From assembly GCA_015179125.1 (NCBI GenBank), contig WHVA01000370.1:1-64000 (forward strand): a DNA stretch of 64,000 nucleotides, in the 5' to 3' direction. Under the pieces are notes generated by a model. It made no database searches. It was not told where the DNA came from and saw only the letters and a program-made list of their open reading frames with translations. The position numbers were made by a program, and so were the translations under genes. Shown piece by piece: positions 48,562-59,657 of this stretch. The DNA is from Gautieria morchelliformis (lineage: Eukaryota; Basidiomycota; Agaricomycetes; Gomphales; Gomphaceae). The number at the start of each line of letters is the position of its first letter. Position 1 is the stretch's first letter.

Positions 48562-51500
48562 TTAATCCACCACCTGCATAGCCTGCTTACCGAGGTCGCA
48601 CAACCGCAGCTCGTTGGGTGGCGTGGGTGAAGGCGGTATCTTATTGAAGAAATAGTCAAACTCCATCTCCTCCTCCCGGGTTCTTTTGCGCGGGATCCAC
48701 GTTTCTGGATCAGGCGCCGGTGGTGACCTGCGCGTTGACAATACCTTCACAGTTTCTTCAGGCTGAATGGTATTATCGTCCGCCCGCGATGTAGCTATTA
48801 TGTCCTGCATCGCGGACGCCAGCTGATTCTGAGAGGTGACACCACCCCCCGCCGACTCAATGATGGTGACCAGGCGATCTGAGGTGGCGAGATCTGCAGC
48901 AACCGCCTGAAGATGAGCAACTATGTCAGCTTCAGCCTGCGCCTTTGCTGCAGCTATAACTGATGCTCTAGGAGGCCGAATGACCCGCGAGCGACGTTTG
49001 AACATATGAGAAATATTAATCTCCAGAGGTGCAGTGAAAAAAGAAGTCGGCAGGGGCCGAGGGGCGGAATCATCGCTGTCCCTTGAGTCAGTGACCGCAA
49101 CTTGCGCCTGGCTGGGGTTTTCCAGCGGGAGGTTGTCCCGAACACGCCGTTCTGATATCCTGCGTTTCTTTGATATGCGGTCTTGGACTGGAATGCGTGG
49201 ACAGCGAGCTCGATGGCCCCGCCAATGTGATCCCTCGTACTTATATCTCGTGTCGAGTCGTATATTTGTCCCACAAGCTTTGCACGTCACACGATGAGGG
49301 CTGACATCCGTGGCATAGGCGTCACCGTCGAGCAGTTGCTTTCTCGACTCTTCTTTCTCGCTCTTGGCCCGAATCTTGGCGTCCCCGGGACTACGAGGGT
49401 TGTTCAGGGAACAGGATAATTGAACACCAGATGTGAAAACGTACAATACAAGCTGAATGTCTTTGCATGACGTTTTGTGTAGTGGCCATACACTCTGAGA
49501 ATAACGAATGATGGGGTGAAGTTTGATCCAGCAGTTACAGTGTTTGCACAACACCCGATGAGGTTCGATTCTCTGAACGTCAGGATCATCAATGAACTGT
49601 TGTTTGCGCTCGTCCTCGCCAGGCCAGCTTGGTCGCAACGGCAAAGGCGGTAATGTTATCGGAGATGGTGCCCTCCTGTAACCTGCGGCTTTGCCTTTGC
49701 CTTTAGGAGGCGGACGGATGGCTCGAGGGACTGCATTCCGATGTATTTCGGTAGTGTGCGTCTTTATGGCTCGATTTGTATGTTGGCGAGCAGCATCACG
49801 CGCACCACTGCCGATCGAATTAACGACCACAGGGATAAAACGAATAAAACACACACACCCGGCTTGAGTTGTTTGGTCAAGGCATTTGTCCTTGTGTGCG
49901 AGCCATTTCTCGATCATATACGCATCGGGACCCTCTAACTCGACCCGGGACTGACATCTTCGACATACCACAGACCGCGGGTCCGGGTCCAATACATCCG
50001 GATCCTGTAGCAGTTTGCGGCGTCTAAATTCGACCGCGTCGTGAACTGGACTTTCTCTGCGAGATTGCTGCTTAATATCCCTTGGAGAGGGGTTAACTGA
50101 CATCTGGTTGCCACCATGACCATTAGCAAGTAAATCCAGTCCCAAGCGGTTATGACGACCGACTCTATCCTCTATGGTGGTGGTAAGGACGGGTTTACTG
50201 ATTGCAGATAAAGAATTGGCTTCGGCCGGAAGCTTTGGAGCTATGGGGCTCTGAATGTCTGGAGTTAAGGCAACATTTCGTGCTTGCACAGGATCGTTCT
50301 TGACGGCGGAAGAACCTGGACTACAGGTGTTGTTGTTCTGATTCCGTGTGGAGTGAATGGTGGGTTCCACCTTTGAGGGGGGAGCGCTGGAGACTTTAAG
50401 TATTTCATTATATCCCTTTGTTGCTGGAGTTTTGACCACGCTACGTCTATTATCACGGGCAGTTTCGGGTGCTGCAGGAGCGCCAGAATCTTCCTGAGAG
50501 CGATCGCTTGTTGTATCGTAACCGTCTTCGGTGTTGCCAATACGAAGGCGATTGCTGAGGTGAAGAAAAGTACGTGAGCCTACGGGGAGAGAAAGCGGTG
50601 AAGAGAAAGGGAGATGATACAATGTTTGGCATGATGGCACTTACTGTTTGTCTGTTTTTCTTACGTGACCTTTCCAAACGCCATAGCTGTACGGGGTTCG
50701 AGATGACAGATCAACCCAGCGATGGCACAGCGTGCAGAACGCGCGAAACGGTTCTAATTCACCAATGTAATGTTCTCCCATGAGCGCCTTATAGCTCGCT
50801 TTCCGGTGGGGAGAGAGTCGCTCTAGGGAAAGGGCTGTTGCCCGCGACGTGGGCATAATGGCCGAGGGTATCACCCCGTCCTTCGCAGAAATAGAGATAG
50901 CGCGTGCACGAGTAATGTGATGGGGCGTGCTAGGAGTTCGAGGTTGACCCGCAGATTGGACAGGCGACCCCAAGAAGTTGGATCGTGCGACTGGTAGCAA
51001 AGGCGGTTTCTGGGCGGCCGGAGGTGGGGGTGGGGGTGGGGGAGGCATTGACTCTTGTGACATCTTTGGCTGACCGTGATGTGGCGAAGGAGGTTCATTC
51101 GACTGTGCGTCGGTACGATAGTAGTTGAAAGCAGCGACAGTCTGAGCAGATAAATTTGCTGACTCGTGATCAGGTTCAACTCCCTGGGGGATCGTGTCCC
51201 CGCCAAGGCTCCTGTACATACTTTGTGAGTATTTTTATGCGCGCAAAGTTTGAGGAAATATATTACAGCATCGTTGGCAATGCTACAGGTGCAGAAGCGG
51301 TTGAAGGATTCTCAATGATAAACTGGAGTTCTTCTGTACTCCTTTGGTTAGTTGGGCCTATTAGCTTCCCGTCCTTTAACAGGTGTGGCGCTGGGGCAGT
51401 CGCATTGGGCGGTCGCATATTGCTAAATACGAGAGCGCTCAGCGTTATATAAAGAAGCCCCGAGTAAGGGCGTTACTGTGTCGCGTATACTTGCTGTGAC

Positions 51501-51661
51501 ATTGTATTTCTGTGGTGTCGCCAGTTGGTAGCAGCGTACCGTTTCCTCTCCTCTAGTTTGAGCCATTTGTCGCAGCGGTTGCAAAAGACGCGGTGAGGCT
51601 CTACTACGGATATATGTGGGTCATCGAGGAGCATCTGCTGCCGTTCCTGCAGTGAGGCCAT
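48562..51661 (-). CDS. Five-repeat Cys/His zinc-finger-like protein
   Basis: My inferred exons are 51661-51495, 51211-50645, 50554-49859, 49807-49445 and 49390-48562 (873 residues). The summed coding length is a multiple of 3. Five copies of one motif, with consensus LL-DDP-V-x-VEPHRV-x-C-x2-C-x-W-I-x-L, then Y, W and H-x3-C, begin at the very N-terminus (EPHRVFCNRCDKWLKL), then EPFRAFCTLCHRWVDL, DPRSVVCRRCQSRVEL, EPHRVLCKHCNCWIKL and SPHRVTCKACGTNIRL. Copies 3-5 end H-x3-C (HKDKC, HKTSC, HRARC). Copies 1 and 2 have Thr at that place. Pro-rich and basic linkers separate them, with KKRRISERR near the third quarter and ATSDRLVTIIESAGGG near the end. Introns of 51 and 54 nt are stop-free multiples of 3. 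The first intron would be GC-AG. Likely nucleic-acid or protein binding, but function unknown. An upstream exon ending at 51932 is possible. Confidence 0.6.
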
Positions 51662-52140
51662 CGCAACCTGGAATAAAGGGACCGGGGAGGGGAGGAGGGA
51701 AGGGGGGGGGAGAGTCAGATAAGCCAATAAACGAGGAAAATGAACGTGAAGCTGTAATGGGAAGGGGAGTGAGGGGGAAACGAAGTTCACGTTGAAGGGT
51801 ATCTACGGTGTGATGATGTGAAGATCAAAGTTGGTTGTAGAGGGGGTGGCATTCAAGTTACGGTTGGACACGACGTATGAGGGGAAGCTAATGTACGAGA
51901 ATGAAGGGGGGTGAATATAAACTGTTCTTACCTGTCCCACTTCGAGAGCTACTGCGTTTGGCTGAGGAGGAGGACGGAGGAAGAACGCCTGCGCGTTCTC
52001 TGGGAAAGCCACAACTCCGCTGCTCCGTCGGCGATTGCCGAACGGTCGCCCAGCAGCGCGCGGCCACAAACTCTGGAGATGTTTCCTGCCTCACGTACTG
52101 TTCACTATTTGGGCGGAACTGATTGCCATGCATGTGCACT
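51662..52140 (-). other. Possible 5' exon and leader of the zinc-finger gene
   Basis: An acceptor TTTATTCCAG directly precedes GTTGCGATG at 51661, so transcription probably starts further right. A frame ending ALEVGQ with donor GTAAGA at 51931 joins in phase to VAMASLQER. The intron (about 260 nt) contains a long purine run on the plus strand at 51675-51720. This is inference from splice signals only. Confidence 0.3.
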
Positions 52141-52953
52141 GCTATGTAATTGTAGCGGAGATGTCACCTGTACAAGTTGTAGAGCCCTTGAGCTCGTGTT
52201 TGGTGTTAACTTTCCTTCTGATCTACGAGTCGAAAGTCGAGTAAATACTCCATAACCTGGTCATGCGCATCCCCCTAGTAACAAGCCTGATATATGCTTA
52301 CGTTCCCCGGCCCAACATCTACGGCAAACGTAGGACTGCCCTCGGGGTTGTTTTAACCACGGCTGTATGGTCAATGGTTAATCATAGACACACAAGCCAA
52401 ATGGAATGTCAGACGCACATTTTAGTCAAGATCATGTGCTTCTATGCTATCGGGGGACAGAAGCTTTTCATCCCTGAACATGGTGAGTGATGGGAACTTC
52501 TCATGTACGATTTACTGTTCTAGTGTACTATGTGCTGACATATATCCTCCGGATGCTGCCTATAGTTGCCTCACCTCGTATAAACAGCGTTACAGTCGAT
52601 TACTCATCAAGGCTTCATCGTGAGCCCCTGCCGTGAGCACTGTCAGCGAATACTTACTCCCCAGCACAAGGGATATGGATTTCTGGTAGCGTCTCACTCA
52701 TGCATGCACTGGTCCCCCCCGCATATCGATCAAAATCTCAAAGCACCCCGAAACGTGATTTGATTGTATCGATAAGTGATCTCGATATTCCTCCCCAACA
52801 AGCTTTCCCGATACTTTATATATGTGTTCAACGTGTTAGGCAGAAAGCTAGCTCTGAACCAGTAAGCCTTCATGCTACTTATTCACTGCGGGAACAAACC
52901 CCCTGATAAATCACTGGGACGACCATACCTGGTTTTGATGGATGGTCCACCAC
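52141..52953. other. Unassigned spacer right of the host-like genes
   Basis: Short open frames only (up to 75 codons) and no element termini or domains recognised. Together with 51662-52140 it is the likely promoter side of the zinc-finger gene. Confidence 0.4.
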
Positions 52954-52958
52954 TGGTA

Positions 52959-53395
52959 TGTAGTAGACAAGAATTATAGGCAGTAGGTATGGACTTGTTG
53001 CTCAAAAGAATAGACTAGAAATTAATTCACTACAGAGGATTTCTAGGTCAATAAATCGAAAGAACACTAGACTAATTTACTTGCCTCTCTCAGTGAATTT
53101 AGTTGTCACTGAGAGAGGGGGAAATCTGTCTCACTGTGCATGTACTACTACCCGGCCCTTTAGCGCCCAAGAGCTCGCACGTCGAAGTCATTTCAGACTC
53201 CGCTGGGTGCAGCCGCTTGTGAAAGTAGAAATAACAAAATGAAATGGAGGTATGGGGAGTGACTGGAAAACTTCGAAAATAATCAAAGAAATGGATGCAT
53301 GGTACAAGAACAATGTGAGAAGAGATTGAAAAACCATACAATAAATTGAATATATTATGCTTGATGTTGGTGCAGGAGCATAAATGCACCCAACA
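52959..53395 (-). repeat. C2-related solo LTR
   Basis: This 437-bp LTR is bounded by TGTAGTAGACAAG and CACCCAACA, with TGGTA on both sides (52954-52958 and 53396-53400). It is clearly C2-type along most of its length, with an internal loss around the AT-rich repeat block. It keeps the CTCTCAGTGA...TCACTGAGAG hairpin at about 53084-53114. Confidence 0.92.
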
Positions 53396-53560
53396 TGGTA
53401 GATGGACATTCCACCAGTCTGATGGTGGATCATCCACCATATACTTCTCATGGTAAGTCCACCGGCTGCTCAGGGGTCCATGTCCGCCTCCACTTACGGT
53501 ACATGGACTATCCACTCACAATAAGGCCTTTTTTTTAGTGGATTTCATTTCCATTGACAT
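53396..53560. repeat. GGTGGA/TCCACC palindromic tract
   Basis: The sequence around the solo LTR is rich in TCCACC and GGTGGA. It includes a perfect palindrome ATGGTGGAT-C-ATCCACCAT (53422-53440) and a TCCATGT...ACATGGA inverted pair near 53488-53516. The pattern continues on the other side of the LTR (GATGGTCCACCAC, 52941-52953), so the LTR inserted into this tract. Confidence 0.6.
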
Positions 53561-53741
53561 ATGTGTAGGATTATCCATCAATTCTCCTAAGGGATATACC
53601 AGTAATAATTATTGGATTATCAATGGCTATTACCATAAATAAAAAGAAGAAAAAATATCGATACTCTATGAATTGCACTATTGTAAGCACATACCCATTA
53701 TACAGTAAATTACCAACATGATTTGAGTGCTGAAAAGCAGA

Positions 53742-53825
53742 CATGGAACCAGATTTGAACCAGCGACCTACCAGTAAACATACTTAAGTCATCAAGACTT
53801 TACCCAACTGCTCCATAAAGCTTCT
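53742..53825 (-). ncRNA. tRNA-like sequence or tRNA-derived repeat (decayed)
   Basis: The minus strand carries an A-box-like TGGAGCAGTTGGGTAAAG. About 35 bases further on it has TAGGTCGCTGGTTCAAATCTGG, which contains the B box GGTTCAAATCT and a T-arm with wobble pairs. A canonical acceptor stem and anticodon arm are not obvious, so it is either a decayed tRNA gene or a SINE head. An A-rich stretch lies further down the minus strand near 53533. Confidence 0.4.
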
Positions 53826-55137
53826 GACAAGTAAGGGTGTGAAATGGCATAAAGTTAGCATACACCGCCGCGACTGGGCCGAGCAGTTGAAAAGGTGCGC
53901 ACGAAATCCACCTGCACTACCACCATTGTGCTTATACTTATGTACAGACCAGCAGGAATTAACGAGTTGGAGTTGTCAGATCGGTCATGGAGCAACTGAA
54001 GCTGCCTCGAAATCTTTTTATTCACTCTAGCCATGTTGAGCTGGAGCTATGGGAAATCCACTTACACTTACCATTCCCATGAGGCTCAGAGTGCAGTTGT
54101 AGCCTGTTCACAACTAGAGCTGGCTGATTTCTGTCCATACCGGTATGTCCCATATATGGTCTTGATCTTGTTATAATGTTTTCAGGCTCGCGCAACCTCC
54201 CGTCCATACTCACAGCTAAGTATATCAGGCAAGAGTCTTACATGGATGAACCTGTCATGGCATGATCAATCTGACACCATTCCACCATACCGATCAGATC
54301 CTTGAGGCTGGCAGCCAGACTCATTCGAACTTTTTGTGCTCACACTCACGCTCAGCACCAGACTGAGTGAGTCTGACAATACATGCCTGATGCTGAGCTT
54401 AGACAAGTTACTGTGAGGAAGTTTGACATTTTGAAGTACCCTGTCACCACCCCTTGAGCTAGCTGACACGATCACCGCATTGAATACCTCCCCGCCTCCG
54501 TTCTAGCAACTACCATGTGTTATGTCCCAGAGATACAGGGTCTATAACTCCTTCGGCCTGAGTCTGGAGAGCTCAGCGTGCGAGCACGCGGACCGTGATG
54601 AGGGTCTCAACGACGCGGAGGTTGTGTAACGATGCTTTGCAGAGAGGACCTTTTCTGCGATGACGAGCAAACATAGTGCATCAGCGACGGTCTAGTTCAA
54701 CTCAATGTTGGATGTTGACCTCCACCAACTATGCTACATCCATCGCTCATCAATGTCCTCCCCCTCATCACACCACCTTCATTCAATTTCCCGTTCCACT
54801 CCACCATGTCCGTCTCCCCCACCTTTTTATCTATGGCATTTCAGTTGGTGAGTTGTTAGTCACTGCATGATTTGCGCTATTAACCTAATCTCCTGTTCAC
54901 ATTTCCCCCCATAACCTTAACCCCCAGCGCTCTCCAGCCTCCTCATGGCCCTCTCCAGCCTCCTCCCTGCCCTTGCCACACCCCTTGGTATCCCCCTCCC
55001 TTTATGCTGGGCACCCCCAGCGAGAACGTCACGCTCGATCAGCCGGGAAGCCACCATACAGCGTGTAGTCGACGTGTTCACCTGTGGAGATGGGTTAGCT
55101 AGCTCTGGGATATAGTGCGGGCTGTGGACCTATGAGG
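53826..55137. other. Unassigned spacer
   Basis: No open frame beyond about 70 codons and no domain recognised. 54880-55020 is pyrimidine-rich with repeated CTCTCCAGCCTCCTC. The right edge is an abrupt switch to LTR-F sequence at about 55138. Confidence 0.4.
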
Positions 55138-55923
55138 TAAGGTGCTCCTTCGGAGCCCTTCGCCAACAGCACAGAAAATGGTTCGAAGGCTAGGGTAACG
55201 AAGATGAGGTATGAGAACTCACCGGTGGCGCCTAAGTCCTCTGCTAGTCGAAGATGGAAATATCCAAGAGAAGGCTTAAGATGATGACCACAGCGAGGTT
55301 AAATTTGCACAAGATGAACGACGTATGATAGTTGAACTGGGGAATATACATGCGAATGTAAACTACTTATATCGAATGCTTGTAAGGTATCAGCAAATAG
55401 GAAAGAGGCCGTCACGAGTCAGGGTTGGATAGGGGTGCGCAGTCATGATACAACATAGATGGAATAAACATACAATAGAATGAGAGAAGAGGGAGAACAT
55501 GAAACGACAGAGGGTGAAGGTGGCGAAGACACCTGTGTATGAAACCATGTCTTGGGGCCCGCATATACACTGCCCTGCACGGGTTCTTCATCTACTGGGT
55601 TGATCCCACACGACCCACGGGTAGGACGTCCCGCGAACGCACCCTGCTCATATGAACACCAAAAGGGGGTTGGATCGAGAAGCTGATGGAGTTACTGATG
55701 AGCCATCATGCTGGATAGGGATGTCAATCGTGATTTGATGGTGTGCCTGCTGGCGAATGATGCGAGCAGCGAATGGTTATTTGGCGAAATGCGAGGAAGG
55801 GTGAACAGAGGTGACATAGAGGAGGAGAGGTCGAGGTGGAGGGCGAAGCCGAGCGAACACTGGGGAGGAGTAGCGAAAGGGGAAATGGGGATAAAAAGGT
55901 GCAGGAAATACTCAGGTCATGAC
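55138..55923 (-). repeat. LTR-F fragment, copy 4
   Basis: It matches LTR-F copy 1 from AAGGTGCTCCTTCGGAGCCC onward and ends GGTCATGACA at 55923. The first 370 bp (the CAAGATTGG end) are missing. The conserved antisense frame (GAPSEPFA, MRYENSPVAPKSS) is still open here. Confidence 0.85.
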
Positions 55924-56164
55924 AATCCAATTACCAGAACACCATCGGAAGAGGGTCGAGCAGAGGAGGTGGTAGACCCAGCGATGGCTGCCAAGTCAGT
56001 CCAAACACGTCGATCGTGCGTTTGACAGTGTGGCTATGGTAATTGGTGCGAACAGCGAGAATCGGTTGCCGAACATGACAATGGCGATCGGAACGAACAC
56101 GAAGGTGGAGTGAGAAAATAGGAAAACTGAGCATCTGAGTATGGGAAATAAACACGTCATGACA
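55924..56164 (-). repeat. Second LTR-F-like end
   Basis: This short segment ends AAACACGTCATGACA, again the LTR-F terminus, with GTGCGAACAGCGAGAATCGG-like blocks. It is more diverged and probably is the 5' end of another LTR-F copy into which copy 4 inserted. It abuts LINE E. Confidence 0.6.
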
Positions 56165-56555
56165 ACGGTCTGGTTTTTGGCACTAGTTCTTCTGTGGTGT
56201 CCAGAATGGCCATTGTCAGCTCTCGTAAGCAGTAATGGAACTGTTGAGCGGTGAGTGGAGTGGGCTCTCTGATCCTGTATTTTAACTCAGCTTCGAGTAT
56301 CTTTTTGTATTCCTGCCAGTCCACCTGTCTGTAGTTGGGCTTCGGTGGTTGCATGCTGGACTTGATGGATACATCGATCATGGTGTCTACAGGCAGGTGA
56401 TCGCTTTTTGGTGGTAGATCTTCTGGCACTGTGCTGCAGCTGATCATATTTTCAATGACTGAAGACGAGACAAAGACGTTATCTGTTCGCGTGTAGTTCC
56501 CCGTAGCCATCGATCTCAGCATGGGTACGTCCTTGGGTAGCGCCATGTGCAATCT
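56165..56555 (-). pseudogene. LINE E ORF2: endonuclease C-terminus
   Basis: The frame reads HMALPKDVPMLRSMATGNYT, RTDNVFVSSSVIENMIS, KSDHLPVDTMIDVS and NYRQVDWQEYKKILEAE, ending ELVPKTRPLS at the LTR-F junction. The S-D-H motif of AP endonucleases is intact here. Both ends are truncated. Confidence 0.87.
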
Positions 56556-56715
56556 GTGATCTCTGGAGGGTGAACTTTCTCACGCCCACCATAACATCCA
56601 AAAACATCCAAATGCTTTTTCATATGCACGCGCCGAGTAATACACGTACAGACCTTCGCAGACATACCACTGCTGTCACCAAAACCACTTCTACAAAAAG
56701 AAGCGAACCAAAAGG
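56556..56715. other. Junction between inverted LINE E and LINE F
   Basis: About 160 bp without recognisable coding lie between the minus-strand LINE E and the plus-strand LINE F. It contains repeated CATCCAAAAACATCCAAATGC. The beginning of LINE F cannot be placed exactly. Confidence 0.4.
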
Positions 56716-56718
56716 GTC

Positions 56719-57332
56719 ATGCCGCTGAGCACAGACCCGCCGCCGCATGCTGCGTCCCAGCACAGAACGCGGGCCAACAATCAGCATAATGCCAGACACA
56801 TGGCTGCAGATTGCACGGACCAGGAGAGATGCGGCACGTGCGGGAAGCCGCACAGAACAGCAGAATGCGAGGAAACAGACCCCAGCAAGTTCAAGTGCGT
56901 GAACTGCGACGAATATGGGCATGCAGCGTGGGCCTGAACTTGCCCTATGTTCAAGGCAGTGTGCCAAGCGATAGAGAGAGCAGACGCAGAGCACACCTAC
57001 AAATACTTCCCAAGTGACAGCCCCTGGATGTGGGAGCAACAGGGAGTCGCAGGAGAAGTGGAAGATGCGGGCGAGCTTTTCAAGAGGCTCAACACGCAGA
57101 ATGCAGTCAGACAGCAAAACGTAGATGAATGGCAGTATAATGGGTGGAACATGGTGACCAGAGGGCAAAGACAAGGCGAAGGAAATAGGGGAGTCAACCC
57201 GCCGAGAGGGCACCACGACCCTGGCTGGGCAAACAAAGGAAACTGACAGAGGCGGCTGGACGAGTACGGCATAGGGGGGGAGAACCTCGAGGGACAACAG
57301 CGAGAAGACAACGACAACAACCTATATCAAGG
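56719..57332 (+). pseudogene. LINE F ORF1 C-terminus with CCHC knuckles
   Basis: The frame encodes CGTCGKPHRTAEC and CVNCDEYGHAAWA, then a TGA, then TCPMFKAVCQAIERADAEH and YFPSDSPWMWEQQG, ending near 57246. It corresponds to the zinc-knuckle end of LINE A ORF1. The second knuckle is split by the stop. The N-terminal two thirds of ORF1 are missing. Confidence 0.85.
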
Positions 57333-58182
57333 ATGAGTGACAACAACACACCCAGAAAACACTTGCGAGTCAGACAACAGAATGTAAACAAGTCGCTTAC
57401 AGTGACCGCGGATCTACTGGCTAAGTGCCCTCCCAGCAAATATGACATAGTGGCAATACAGGAACCGTATATCGATTTTCTTGGAAATGGTAGGGCCTCA
57501 CCGCATTGGTACTCGATATACCCCGACACACACTACAAAGACAAGACCAAACGGACAAGATCCATGATACTCATCAACAAAGACACAATCACGAACGACT
57601 GGGCAGCAGTAGACGTAGGGACGCCACACGTCACAGCAGTCAAGATAAAAACTGGCACCGGTAACGTCTTAATATACAACATATACTGCGACTGTACCCA
57701 TTCTGACAGCATAAGAGACCTACAGAAACACCTACAGAACAAAGCGAAAGGCGGCCAAGTGCAAGAAGAAGACACATGCGGGGAGATATGGTTGGGAGAC
57801 TTCAATCGGCACCATCCAATGTGGGACGAGGGTCAGAATTCACACCTGTTCACTCGCAGCAACCTAGACGAGGCGCAGCTCCTGCTAAACACCATAGCGG
57901 AGTACGACATGCAGATGGCACTCCCAAAAGAGATACCAATGCTAAGAGCCATGGCAACGGGAAACTACACGTGAACTGACAATGTTTTTATCTCCACAGA
58001 AATGCTGGAGCAGCTCATCAGCTGCAGAACAATTCCAGAAGACCAGCCAGCCAAAAGCGAGCATTTCCCAGTGGACACAATGATCGACGTCTCGCTCAGG
58101 AAGGTCGCGTATGTCCCCAAGTCCAACTTCAGACAGGTAGAATGGAAGAGTTCAACAAGGAACTAGACGCACACCTGAGAGA
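57333..58182 (+). pseudogene. LINE F ORF2: AP endonuclease
   Basis: The frame starts LRVRQQNVNKSLTVTADLL and reads IVAIQEPYIDFLGNGRA (catalytic Glu), VLIYNIYCDCTHSDS and GEIWLGDFNRHHPMWDE (Asp/Asn). It then meets a TGA after ATGNYT at about 57972, where LINE E has Arg. It continues with TDNVFISTEMLEQLIS and SEHFPVDTMIDVS (SDH has become SEH). It is cut at 58182 by an LTR-F insertion. Confidence 0.88.
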
Positions 58183-58525
58183 TGTCATGATTCGTTTATT
58201 CTGCGAATCATTTCACAGCACACAGCGAATGACCTCCTGAACCAGGGAACGGCTTCCCGAACCAGCGAATATCTTGCCAAAATATTCGTTGCCATACTGG
58301 TTTTGCATTCACTATTCGCATCATTCCTGCCAGGACGCCAGGTGTTGGGGCCCTCATCCATCATAGAACCCATCATCTGTTAAACTCCCACCCCATGACA
58401 GACCCACATGCTCAGGATGCATTCGGATAGTGTCAGTTGCAGCCTCCGTGCAGGTTGGACTCAATGGGACTTGTACCACTGCAGGGCAGGACGAATTAGC
58501 TTCACTGAAGTTTTCACTACACAGT
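58183..58525 (+). repeat. LTR-F 5' end, copy 5
   Basis: It starts TGTCATGATTCG within LINE F and runs 343 bp until the next TGTCATGACC. The body is diverged from the other LTR-F copies, but the first 20 bases and the repeated TTCGCATCATTC-type motifs fit. Confidence 0.65.
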
Positions 58526-58772
58526 TGTCATGACCAATTCATTTCTTGTATCCAGCTATACCTGTTTTCCCTTTCACCACCACTCTTCCATGTTCGCTCA
58601 GCTTCGCTCCATTCAATCCTCCATTAACTATTCACCACATTCGCCAAATGACCATTTGCTACTCGCATCATTCGCCAGTAGCCATGCCATCAAATACAAT
58701 CGACATCGACATCCTTTACCTGGATTGATGGTTCATCACTGGTCCTATCATGAATCTCAAGGAGGTGCAGGC
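58526..58772 (+). repeat. LTR-F 5' end, copy 6
   Basis: It starts TGTCATGACCAATTC and follows the LTR-F pattern (CACCACTCTTCCATGTTCGC, GCCATGCCATCAAATAC, GATTGATGGTTCATCACTGG) for 247 bp. It is then interrupted by the start of copy 7. Confidence 0.8.
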
Positions 58773-59657
58773 TGTCATGACTCGTTTATTTCTTGTACCC
58801 AGCTATCCCTGTGTTCCCTTTCACCACTCTTCCATGTTTGCTCGTCTTCGCTCCATTCACTCCCCGCTCCATTCGCTATTCGCCACATTCGCCATATGAC
58901 CATTCGCTACTCGTATCATTCACCAGCAGGCATGCCATCAAACACGATCGATATCCTTTAACCGGATTGATGGTTCATCACTGGTCCCATCATCTTCTCA
59001 ACTCAACCCCCTTTGGGTGTTCCTATGGCCAGAAAGCATTCGCGGGGCATCCTACCCATAGGTCATGTGGGATCAACCCAGCAGACGAAGAGTCCGTGCA
59101 GGGTGGTGTATATGCAGGTCCAAAGGCGTGTTTTCGTACATAGGGGCCTTCGCCCTCTTTCCTCTCTGTTGTTTCATGTTCGCACCCCTCTTCCATTCTA
59201 TTGTATGTCTATTTCATCTATTATGTATCCTGACCGCACACCCCTATCCAACCCTGACTCCAGACGGCCTCTTTCCTATTCGCTAGCACCATATGAGCAT
59301 TCGATATAAGTAGTCTACATTCGCATGTATATTCTCCAGTTTAATTATCATACGTCATCTTGTGCAAACTTGACCTCGCTGTGACCATCGTCTTGAGCCT
59401 TCTCCTGTAGATTTCTACCTTCGACCAGAAGAGGACTTAAGCATCACTGGTGAGTTCTCATACTTCATCTTTGTTACTCTAGCCTTTGAGTTATTTTCTG
59501 CTGTCAGCGAAGGGCTCCAAAGGGGTGCCTTCACCGGCGAAAGGATTGTCGTTACTTAGACAACCTTTCCGTGACACCTTGCACGTTACATCGTCAAGTG
59601 CCACGGGCTATTTCGCTATGACTGTAGATTAGGGCGAATTCCTTTTGAGTAACCCTC
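58773..59657 (+). repeat. LTR-F fragment, copy 7
   Basis: It starts TGTCATGACTCG and is collinear with LTR-F through the TATAAGTAGTC box (about 59303), the GTGAGTTCTC splice-donor-like string and CAAGTGCCACGGGCTATTTCGC. It lacks the last 140 bp: the sequence switches to an inverted LINE segment at about 59658. Confidence 0.87.

Noticed and set aside
54529..54666. Possible LTR starting TGTTATGTCCC and ending AGCAAACA
   Set aside because: The ends look LTR-like but no target duplication or second copy in the window supports it.
56620..57297. A 225-codon minus-strand ORF opposite LINE F ORF1
   Set aside because: The plus strand encodes recognisable CCHC knuckles. The minus product is a Cys/Val/Leu-rich shadow.
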